NCBI GenBank assembly: GCA_030918015.1
Contig: JAUPTP010000164.1
Location: 1 to 5,938, forward strand
Direction: 5' to 3'
Length of the DNA stretch: 5,938 nucleotides
DNA from: Pseudomonadota bacterium
GTDB lineage: Bacteria; Pseudomonadota; Gammaproteobacteria; Burkholderiales; Burkholderiaceae_C
Shown here: positions 1-5,403 of the stretch, piece by piece
Position numbering within the stretch: position 1 is the stretch's first letter
Layout: each line of letters opens with the position of its first letter
The notes under the pieces: model-generated
Seen by the model: the letters and a program-made list of their open reading frames with translations, nothing else
Told to the model about the DNA's origin: nothing
Database searches by the model: none
Position numbers and translations under genes: made by a program

Positions 1-452
1 CGGCGGTCACCGCCCTCGCCCGCCTCGCCGGATTCACCCTCCGGGGTGCCGTCCGCGGACTCGGCCGGCGCGGCCGTCACCGGATCGGGCGCGACCGGAG
101 CCTCGGCCATCGCTTCGACCACGGCCGGCTCGATCGCCGACGGGGCCTGAGCCTCGGCCTCGGCCGTCTTGCGCGGGGCCCGACGCTTGCGGGGCGCCTC
201 TTCGGCTGCCGGGGCGGATTCGCTCGGGGCGCTCTCGGCCGCCACGGCCTCGCCCGCCTCGGCGACAGCGGCCTTGCGCGTCGTGCGTCGCTTCTTCGGC
301 GCGGCCTCTTCGGCCACGGCATCGGCCGGCGCGGCCGCCGTCTCGACGACGGCGGTGGCCGCGGTCTTGCGTGGCGCACGGCGCTTCTTCGGGGCCTCGG
401 CCGCCGGCAGATCAGCCGACACGGCCGCGTTGTTTTCCTGGTTGTCGTTCAT
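1..452 (-). CDS. rluB: Probable RluB-type 23S rRNA pseudouridine synthase, N-terminal part only
   Basis: Only the first 150 codons are in the window; the gene continues past the left edge. The ATG at 452-450 lies 8 bases after the scpB stop, with a modest TGAGG ribosome-site-like sequence just upstream. The visible part is a low-complexity, disordered, Ala/Glu/Pro-rich tail with three basic blocks of the form PKKRRAPRK, at about residues 21-29, 52-60 and 87-95, followed by an acidic Gly/Glu-rich stretch (135-149). No catalytic domain is visible. The name rests on context: in many Burkholderiales, scpB is followed by an RluB-family enzyme with a long basic disordered extension. RluB makes pseudouridine 2605 in 23S rRNA in E. 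coli; the tail plausibly contacts RNA, which is inference. Alternatives are another nucleic-acid-binding protein with an H1-like tail. The S4 and catalytic domains would have to appear to the left to confirm this. Confidence 0.6.
   Translation of the reverse strand, partial: MNDNQENNAAVSADLPAAEAPKKRRAPRKTAATAVVETAAAPADAVAEEAAPKKRRTTRKAAVAEAGEAVAAESAPSESAPAAEEAPRKRRAPRKTAEAEAQAPSAIEPAVVEAMAEAPVAPDPVTAAPAESADGTPEGESGEAGEGGDR
162..392 (-). repeat. Three-copy basic peptide repeat in the RluB-like tail
   Basis: Three related 11-codon units occur at 392-360, 299-267 and 194-162. They encode APKKRRAPRKTA-like peptides; the second has TTRKAA in place of APRKTA, and the third starts PRKRR. Spacing is 31 and 35 codons, with Ala/Glu/Val-rich linkers between. 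The pattern resembles the lysine-rich tails of histone H1-like bacterial proteins. It is a coding repeat, not a separate element. Confidence 0.75.
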
Positions 453-460
453 GGTGGGCC

Positions 461-1051
461 TCAGGCCTCGGAAGAAAGGGTGACGGCCGACGCCTCGCTG
501 TCGGAGGCCGTGGCCAGGGTGTCGGCGAGCCTGTCCGGCAGGTTCGCTTCCAGCGAAGGCAACTGATCGAGGGACCTGAGCCCCAGATCGTCGAGGAACT
601 GCTTCGTCGTCGCGTAGAGGGCCGGGCGGCCCGGCCCCTCGCGATGTCCGATCACGTCGATCCACCCGCGTTCCTCGAGCTGGCGGATGATCTGCGTGCC
701 CACGGTCACGCCGCGGATCTCCTCGATGTCGCCCCGGGTGACCGGCTGACGGTAGGCGATGATCGCCAGCGTCTCCAGCACCGCGCGCGAGTAGCGCGGC
801 GGCCGCTCGGGCTGCATGCGCTCCAGGTACCGGTGCATCTCCGGCCGGCTCTGGTAGCGCCAGCCCCCGGCCACGCACACCAGCTCGATGCCGCGGCCCT
901 CGCAGTCGCGCGCCAGCTCGTCGAGCAGCATGCGCACCGTGTCGGCGCCAAGCTGCCCGTCGAACAGGCTGCGCAGCTCCCGCACCGGCAGGGGCTGCTG
1001 CGCGCAGATGAGCGCCGTCTCGAGGACGCGGCGGGCATCCCGGGTATTCAT
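461..1051 (-). CDS. scpB: Segregation and condensation protein B (ScpB)
   Basis: The 196-residue protein is close to the usual ScpB length. ScpB dimerises and binds ScpA, the kleisin that bridges the SMC heads, in the condensin-like complex that compacts and separates newly replicated chromosomes on the nucleoid. Two winged-helix domains are recognisable: about residues 5-78, ending in the family-typical [13 protein letters not shown], and about 85-160, containing [28 protein letters not shown] (split by position: [12 protein letters not shown] near 92-103 and IEEIRGV near 108-114), then GRPALYATT before a loosely conserved acidic C-terminus. These are ScpB signatures. The ATG at 1051-1049 has no evident Shine-Dalgarno sequence and lies in a 12-bp palindrome. 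The gene precedes the RluB-like gene by 8 bases, indicating one operon. No scpA is adjacent, which fits the separate scpA locus common in this order. Confidence 0.95.
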   Translation of the reverse strand: MNTRDARRVLETALICAQQPLPVRELRSLFDGQLGADTVRMLLDELARDCEGRGIELVCVAGGWRYQSRPEMHRYLERMQPERPPRYSRAVLETLAIIAYRQPVTRGDIEEIRGVTVGTQIIRQLEERGWIDVIGHREGPGRPALYATTKQFLDDLGLRSLDQLPSLEANLPDRLADTLATASDSEASAVTLSSEA

Positions 1052-1060
1052 CGATCGATG
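1049..1060. promoter_or_regulatory. Perfect 12-bp palindrome over the scpB start codon
   Basis: The sequence CATCGATCGATG is its own reverse complement, and its last three bases on the minus strand are the scpB initiator ATG. It could be a dimer-binding operator or could help hide the start codon by intermolecular pairing. It may also be chance: the stretch is built from overlapping CGAT/ATCG tetramers. No function is demonstrated. Confidence 0.3.
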
Positions 1061-1229
1061 GTGTCGGAAACCTTGGCAGCCGCTCCGGGAGCGGTCCGGC
1101 GCGGCAGGCAGTTCACTTCAGGGCGGGGGGCCGGCCCGGGTGCGGGCGGCGGCATGTCGGGAGGTCGCGGGGGACAGGTGACCTCATGCTGGAGCGCATT
1201 CTAGCGCGAGCCGCGCGCCCCCGGCCATC
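1052..1229. other. GC-rich spacer between rluD and scpB with inverted repeats and a weak -10 candidate
   Basis: No gene is supported here. On the minus strand, just after the rluD stop, a 5-bp stem GCGCG/CGCGC with a 5-base loop lies at 1218-1204; it has no U-run, so it is at best a weak terminator. It is followed by TAGAAT at 1203-1198, five of six bases of a sigma-70 -10 box, but no -35 match lies 16-18 bases away. Further palindromes are GGGCCGGCCC at 1128-1137 and the 7-bp stem CCGCTCC/GGAGCGG at 1080-1094. If TAGAAT is used, scpB would have a structured leader of roughly 140 bases. The alternative is simple read-through from rluD. Confidence 0.35.
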
Positions 1230-2222
1230 TCAGCGCGGAACAATGCGCGACCAGGCGGCCTGAAGATCGGCGGCGAGCGTGGATTCGAACACCATCTCCA
1301 GGCCGCTGACCGGGTGCCGCAGGCCGAGCCGCACCGCATGCAGCGCCTGGCGCGTCAGGCCCAGCTCGGGGCGACCGCCGTAGATCGTGTCGCCGATCAG
1401 CGGCAGGCCGCGGCTGGCCAGGTGCACCCGGATCTGGTGGGTGCGGCCGGTGTGCAGCCGACAGCGCACCGCACCATAGCGCCGCCCCTCGATCACCGCC
1501 GTGGCCAGCGGCATGACGTCGGTGCGCGCGGGCTTGCCGCCGGCCACCACCGCCATCTTCACCCGCGAGACCGGGTCGCGGCCGATCGGCGCCTCGACGC
1601 TGAAGGGCGCCTCGGGCAGCAGGCCGTGCACCAGCGCGACATACTCGCGGTGCACCTCGCGCGCGGCGATCGCGCGCACCAGCTCGGTCTGCGCGCGCAG
1701 CGTGCGCGCCACCACCATCAGCCCGGAGGTGTCCTTGTCCAGCCGGTGAACGATGCCCGCGCGCGCCAGCTGCGCCGAGGCCGGATCGCGCGCCAGCAGC
1801 GCATTGAGCAGCGTGCCCGACCAGTTGCCGGCGGCCGGATGCACCACCATGCCCGCCGGCTTGTCGACCACCAGGAGATCGGCGTCCTCGTGCAGCACCG
1901 ACAGCGGAATCGGCTCGGGGCGGAAGGCGCTGCTCTGCGCGGTCGGCCGCAGCTCGACCTCGATGCGCTGGCCGGCGGCGACCTTGCGCGAGGCGCTCTC
2001 GAGCACCCGGCCGGCGCTGCGCACCAGCCCCTGCGCGATCAGCCCCTGCAGGTGGCTGCGCGAGAACTCCGGCGCCACCCCCGCCAGCCACTTGTCGAGC
2101 CGCAGCCCGTGCGCGTCCTGCGCGACCTGCAGCACGCGGGTCTCGAAGAGTTCGCTCTCGCCGGCCTCGTCGCCGACGATGGCGGCCGCCGGGGCCGCAT
2201 CCAGGCCATCGGCCCCGTTCAT
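1230..2222 (-). CDS. rluD: 23S rRNA pseudouridine synthase RluD
   Basis: RluD converts uridines 1911, 1915 and 1917 in helix 69 of 23S rRNA to pseudouridine (E. coli numbering) during assembly of the large ribosomal subunit. The 330-residue length matches the family (about 326). An S4 RNA-binding domain spans about residues 39-95 (LRLDKWLAG, then SRSHLQGLIAQGLV). The catalytic domain follows, with LLVVDKPAGMVVHP (116-129), the RluA-family active-site motif HRLDKDTSG (159-167, nucleophile Asp162), then GRTHQIRVHLA and IGDTIYGG in the C-terminal half. An upstream start at 2402 would run through the start of bamD; I chose 2222 because it has AGGA at 2236-2233, ten bases upstream, and gives the family length. 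The N-terminus is about 23 residues longer than in E. coli relative to the active site. Divergence from bamD is shared with E. coli. Confidence 0.95.
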   Translation of the reverse strand: MNGADGLDAAPAAAIVGDEAGESELFETRVLQVAQDAHGLRLDKWLAGVAPEFSRSHLQGLIAQGLVRSAGRVLESASRKVAAGQRIEVELRPTAQSSAFRPEPIPLSVLHEDADLLVVDKPAGMVVHPAAGNWSGTLLNALLARDPASAQLARAGIVHRLDKDTSGLMVVARTLRAQTELVRAIAAREVHREYVALVHGLLPEAPFSVEAPIGRDPVSRVKMAVVAGGKPARTDVMPLATAVIEGRRYGAVRCRLHTGRTHQIRVHLASRGLPLIGDTIYGGRPELGLTRQALHAVRLGLRHPVSGLEMVFESTLAADLQAAWSRIVPR

Positions 2223-2227
2223 ATAAT
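2222..2227 (+). promoter_or_regulatory. Candidate -10 box for bamD in the rluD-bamD spacer
   Basis: A perfect TATAAT lies in this otherwise GC-rich region on the bamD strand, about 54 bases before the bamD ATG. Transcription would begin near 2234, giving a leader of roughly 47 bases. There is no recognisable TTGACA-like box 16-18 bases upstream, so an activator or a weak promoter is possible. The box overlaps the first base of the rluD start codon, so the two genes share this sequence. For rluD the best I see is GACAAT at 2248-2243, also without a good -35. Confidence 0.4.
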
Positions 2228-2280
2228 TCACGTCCTGAATCCATTGTCCGGCCGGCCCGAGAGGAAACGGCCACGCCATC

Positions 2281-3102
2281 ATGCCCCTGCATCGCCCGAC
2301 CCCGGCCCTGCGCCCCGCCCTGGCCGCTCTCGCGACCGTGACGGTCCTGCTGCTCGGCGGCTGCGCCTCGGCTCCGAAGGACCTCGACGACGGCAAGAGC
2401 ATCTCGAAATTGTACGAAGAGGCCCGCGAGGAAGCGGCCGCCGGCTCGTACGACCGCGCTGCCCAGCTCTACGAGCGCCTCGAGGGCCGCGCCGCCGGCA
2501 CGCTGCTGTCCCAGCAGGCCCAGCTCGAGCAGGCCTACCTGCTCTACAAGCAGAAGGAAACCGCGCGCGCCCTGGCGGTGGTCGAGCGCTTCATGAAGCT
2601 GCACCCGACCAGCCCGGCCGCCGACTATGCCCACTACCTGCAGGGCCTGATCAACTTCAACGACGACCTCGGCCTGCTGGGCAACGTCTCGCAGCAGGAT
2701 CTGTCCGAGCGCGACCAGCAGGCCTCGCGCGACGCCTACCAGAGCTTCAAGACCCTGGTCGAGCGCTTCCCCGAGTCGAAGTACGCGCCGGATGCCCGCG
2801 TGCGGATGAAGTACATCATCAACTCGCTGGCCGCCCACGAGGTCCATGTGGCGCGCTACTACTACCTGCGCGGCGCCTACCTGGCCGCGGCCAACCGCGC
2901 GCAGCAGGCGCTGCAGGACTTCCGCGGCGTGCCCGCCGCCGAGGAGGCGCTGTTCCTGATGGCCGCCAGCTACGACAAGCTCGGCATGACCGACCTGCGC
3001 GACGACGCCCGCCGCGTCCTGAAGACCACCAACCCGCGCAGCGCCTGGCTCGAGCGCAGCCTCGAGGACAACAAGCCGGACCGCTTCTGGCGCCTGTGGT
3101 GA
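2281..3102 (+). CDS. bamD: Outer membrane protein assembly factor BamD (lipoprotein)
   Basis: BamD is the essential lipoprotein of the BAM complex; it sits on the periplasmic face of the outer membrane, binds BamA and helps fold beta-barrel proteins. The 273-residue product has a lipoprotein signal peptide: Arg5 and Arg11, a hydrophobic stretch at about 13-25, and lipobox L25-G-G-C28, with Cys28 the lipidated residue. Asp does not follow Cys28 (it is Ala), consistent with outer-membrane sorting. The mature part is helical tetratricopeptide repeats from about residue 40 to 260, including LYEEAREEAAAGSYDRAA and the BamD-typical block around residues 170-205 (RMKYIINSLA, then EVHVARYYYLRGAYLAAANR). 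The ATG follows GAGG at 2261-2264 with a rather long gap of 16 bases. It is slightly longer than E. coli BamD (245). It is divergent from rluD and convergent with the helicase gene. Confidence 0.96.
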   Translation: MPLHRPTPALRPALAALATVTVLLLGGCASAPKDLDDGKSISKLYEEAREEAAAGSYDRAAQLYERLEGRAAGTLLSQQAQLEQAYLLYKQKETARALAVVERFMKLHPTSPAADYAHYLQGLINFNDDLGLLGNVSQQDLSERDQQASRDAYQSFKTLVERFPESKYAPDARVRMKYIINSLAAHEVHVARYYYLRGAYLAAANRAQQALQDFRGVPAAEEALFLMAASYDKLGMTDLRDDARRVLKTTNPRSAWLERSLEDNKPDRFWRLW

Positions 3103-3103
3103 T

Positions 3104-3122
3104 GCGCCCGCGGCGCCGGCGC
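3104..3122. terminator. Weak GC-rich hairpin between convergent bamD and yoaA
   Basis: The only 22 bases between the two converging stop codons contain GCGCC (3104-3108) paired with GGCGC (3118-3122), and an overlapping perfect palindrome GCGCCGGCGC at 3113-3122. Because the palindrome reads the same on both strands it could act on both transcripts. There is no T-run on either side, so a factor-independent terminator is not clearly shown, and such palindromes are common at this GC content. Confidence 0.25.
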
Positions 3123-3124
3123 GC

Positions 3125-5152
3125 TCAGACCGGCCCGACGCCGCCCGGCGGCGGCTCGTCGGTCGGGCTGGCCAGCGCGCCCAGCCAGGCCAGCGCCTCG
3201 GCCTCGGTCTCCAGCCGGGTCATCGGCGGCAGCGCCGCCAGCAGCCGTCGCCCGTAGCCCATCTGCACCAGGCGGCTGTCGCCGACCACCAGCAGGCCGC
3301 GGTCGCTCTCGCTGCGGATCAGCCGCCCGGCGCCCTGCTTCAGCGCGATCGCCGTCTCCGGCACGAAATGGTCCGAGAAGGCGTTGCCGCCCTCGGCCTC
3401 GATCGCGCGGCTGCGCGCCTCGGCCAGCGGATCGTTCGGCGGCGGGAACGGCAGCTTGTCGATGATGACGCACTGCAGCGCGTCGCCCGGCACGTCGATG
3501 CCCTCCCAGAAGCTGTGCGAGCCCACCAGCACCGCGCGCGGGCGCGCCAGAAACTGCGCCAGCAGCGCGCGCTTCGGGCCCTCGCCCTGCATCAGCACCT
3601 CGAGGCCCTGGCCCTGCAGCCGCGCGCGCAGGCCCTCGCCGATGCGCTGCAGCGCGCGCAGCGTGGTCGTCAGCACGAAGGTGCGCCCGCCCAGCGTCTG
3701 CACGCAGCGCGCCGCCAGGGCCGCCACCTCGTCGGGATGGCGCGGATCGACCGGCTTGGGGAACTGCCGCGGCACGTACAGGCGCGACCGGCCGGCGTAG
3801 TCGAAGGGACTCGCCACCTGCAGCGTGCGCGCTTCCTCCAGCCCGGCGCGGCGGGTGAACCAGCCCAGGCCGGGCTCGTCGCCCAGCGTCGCCGAGGTGA
3901 AGATCCAGGCCCGGCGACCAGCCTCGACCTGCGCGCGCAGCGTCTCGCGCACATCCAGGGGCGATTCGGTCAGCCGAGCCTGGTGCGCGCCGGCCTCGAT
4001 CCAGCGCACCCGACCCGACTCGGGCGGACCGGCGAACCCCTCGGCCCGCGAGGCCAGCGAGCGAGCGCGCTCGAGCAGCCGCTGCAGGTCCGGGCCGGCC
4101 GCCTCGACCGCCGCCAGGTGCTCGATGGCCTCGGCCGCGACCTGGGCCACGCGGGCCAGCGCCTCGTCGAACGGCGCCTGGCCGGCGCGCTCCTCCCAGC
4201 GCAGCCGCACGCTGGCGCGGGTCGGCCCGGCGCAGGCCAGACGCAGCTCGCGGGCGGCCAGCTCGCAGCGCGCCGCCAGCTCGCGCCACGGCCCGAAGCC
4301 GCGCGCCTGCGTCAGCCCGGCCGCGAGCAGGTCGCGGCCGAAGTCCAGCAGCTGCGCGCTCGCCAGCGTGCGCCCCAGGAACTGCACGCCCGCCTCGTTG
4401 AGCTGGTGCGCCTCGTCGAAGACCACCGCATCGACGCTGGGCAGCAGCTCGGCCATGCCGGTGTCGCGCAGCGTCAGGTCGGCAAAGAACAGGTGGTGGT
4501 TGACGACGACGATGTCGGCCTGCATCGCCTCGCGCCGGGCCTGCACCACATGGCATTGCCGCCAGGACGGGCAGTCGGCGCCCAGGCAGTTGTCGCGCGT
4601 CGAGCTCACCAGCGGGATGACCGCCGAGCGCTCGTCCAGCCCCTCGACCTCGGCCAGATCGCCGCTGCGCGTGCCCTGCGACCAGGTCTCGATGCGGGCG
4701 AGCTGGCGCAGCGCGAAGACATCGAGCGGCTCGGGCGCCTGGCGCGCCAGCGTCAGACGGTGCAGGCACAGATAGGACGCGCGCCCCTTGAGCAGCGCCA
4801 CCTGCACCGGCAGCCCGAACAGGCGCGCCAGCCGCGGCAGATCGCGCAGGAAGAGCTGGTCCTGCAGGCTCTTGGTCGCGGTGCTGACCATCGCGCGCAG
4901 GCCCGACAGCAGCAGCGGCACCAGGTAGGCATAGGTCTTGCCGACGCCCGTGCCGGCCTCGGCCACCAGCACGTCGCGCGAGTCCAGCGCCTGAGCCACC
5001 GCGTCGGCCAGACGGGTCTGGCCGGGACGCGGAAGAAAGCGCGCATCCAGCCGCGCCAGATCGCCGTCCACGGCAAAGGCGCGCGCCACTTCGGCACGCA
5101 ACGCGAAGGCCTCGTCCGGCGGACAGGCCTCGTCAGGCAGGGCGGCGGTCAT
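3125..5152 (-). CDS. yoaA: YoaA-type ATP-dependent DNA helicase (DinG/XPD-like, iron-sulfur)
   Basis: The 675-residue protein is a superfamily 2, XPD-like 5'-3' DNA helicase, closer to E. coli YoaA (636 residues) than DinG as far as I can judge from remembered sequence. YoaA works in tolerance of replication-blocking damage together with the polymerase III chi subunit (HolC). Motifs in order: Walker A AEAGTGVGKT at 64-73; motif Ia around STATKSLQDQ (90-99); four cysteines C129, C189, C194 and C200 with the YoaA spacing (DNCLGADCP) that would hold a 4Fe-4S cluster; NHHLF (218-222); DEAH box 246-249; IFTSATL in the second RecA-like domain; SFWEGID near 547-553; and motif VI QGAGRLIR at 606-613. 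No key residue appears lost. About 20 extra residues precede Walker A relative to E. coli. The start is supported by the ATGA overlap with the upstream small gene. The partner HolC is not in this window. Confidence 0.94.
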   Translation of the reverse strand: MTAALPDEACPPDEAFALRAEVARAFAVDGDLARLDARFLPRPGQTRLADAVAQALDSRDVLVAEAGTGVGKTYAYLVPLLLSGLRAMVSTATKSLQDQLFLRDLPRLARLFGLPVQVALLKGRASYLCLHRLTLARQAPEPLDVFALRQLARIETWSQGTRSGDLAEVEGLDERSAVIPLVSSTRDNCLGADCPSWRQCHVVQARREAMQADIVVVNHHLFFADLTLRDTGMAELLPSVDAVVFDEAHQLNEAGVQFLGRTLASAQLLDFGRDLLAAGLTQARGFGPWRELAARCELAARELRLACAGPTRASVRLRWEERAGQAPFDEALARVAQVAAEAIEHLAAVEAAGPDLQRLLERARSLASRAEGFAGPPESGRVRWIEAGAHQARLTESPLDVRETLRAQVEAGRRAWIFTSATLGDEPGLGWFTRRAGLEEARTLQVASPFDYAGRSRLYVPRQFPKPVDPRHPDEVAALAARCVQTLGGRTFVLTTTLRALQRIGEGLRARLQGQGLEVLMQGEGPKRALLAQFLARPRAVLVGSHSFWEGIDVPGDALQCVIIDKLPFPPPNDPLAEARSRAIEAEGGNAFSDHFVPETAIALKQGAGRLIRSESDRGLLVVGDSRLVQMGYGRRLLAALPPMTRLETEAEALAWLGALASPTDEPPPGGVGPV

Positions 5153-5352
5153 GCGGGTTCGGGCGGCTCGAGCGCGATCTCGAGGCGCGCGATCATGTCG
5201 CGCAGGGCCAGTCGCCGCTTCTTCAGGCGGCGCAGCAGCAGCTCGTCGACAGGTGCATCGTGCACGATCCTGTCGACCAGACTGTCGAGATCGGCATGTT
5301 CGATGCGCAATTCGATCAGCCGGCGCTGCGGAGAATGCAGGTTATCTTCCAT
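5149..5352 (-). CDS. Small DUF465 (YdcH-like) protein
   Basis: This 67-residue protein has no known biochemical role. It matches the DUF465/YdcH pattern: an N-terminal helix with RRLIELRIEHADLDSLVD, then a short turn (about 32-36) and a second helix with LLLRRLKKRRLALRDMIA, predicted as an antiparallel two-helix coiled coil. The LKK-R-L-LRD-I signature of the second helix is the diagnostic part. It has no signal peptide or membrane segment, so it is cytoplasmic. The start at 5352 is the only reasonable one, since an in-frame stop (TGA) lies four codons before it; the Shine-Dalgarno sequence is weak. Its stop overlaps the helicase start by four bases (ATGA), so the helicase is probably translated by coupling to it, and the two form one transcription unit. 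Confidence 0.85.
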   Translation of the reverse strand: MEDNLHSPQRRLIELRIEHADLDSLVDRIVHDAPVDELLLRRLKKRRLALRDMIARLEIALEPPEPA

Positions 5353-5389
5353 CCGCGTGCATCATCAACAGGAAAAATTGCAAGGAGCG

Positions 5390-5397
5390 ATTATAGT
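5390..5397. promoter_or_regulatory. Back-to-back -10 candidates for DUF465-yoaA and the phosphatase gene
   Basis: An A/T-rich patch in the 51-base divergent spacer carries a perfect TATAAT on the minus strand (5395-5390) and TATAGT, five of six bases of the consensus, on the plus strand (5392-5397). The minus box would start a leader of about 30 bases for the small DUF465 gene. The plus box would place initiation almost at the phosphatase ATG (about 5404), which would make that message nearly leaderless. Neither has a good TTGACA-like box at 16-18 bases. Because they overlap, the two promoters could not both be occupied at once. Confidence 0.4.
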
Positions 5398-5403
5398 TTT
5401 CGC

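Noticed and set aside
1080..1094. Inverted repeat CCGCTCC/GGAGCGG as an rho-independent terminator
   Set aside because: The loop is only one base at full stem length and no T-run follows on either strand; it is mentioned only as part of the spacer.
371..1204. A 277-codon plus-strand frame across scpB
   Set aside because: It is antisense to scpB, is His/Arg/Pro-rich and shows no domain; the scpB winged-helix sequence is unambiguous.
2223..2402. Extended rluD start at 2402
   Set aside because: The added residues are antisense to the bamD signal peptide and are Arg/Ala-rich without similarity to RluD. The 2222 ATG has a ribosome site and gives the family length.
1201..2847. A 548-codon minus-strand frame overlapping rluD and bamD
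   Set aside because: It is the out-of-frame shadow of rluD and the antisense of bamD. It contains repetitive Gly/Ala/Arg runs and no domain.
1314..3257. A 647-codon open frame on the plus strand across rluD and bamD
   Set aside because: It is low-complexity His/Arg/Gln/Pro sequence, antisense to rluD and then out of frame with bamD, which explains its length by GC bias alone.
2970..4769. A 599-codon minus-strand frame within yoaA
   Set aside because: Shadow frame of the helicase gene with a Gly/Arg/Ala-only composition; no motif.
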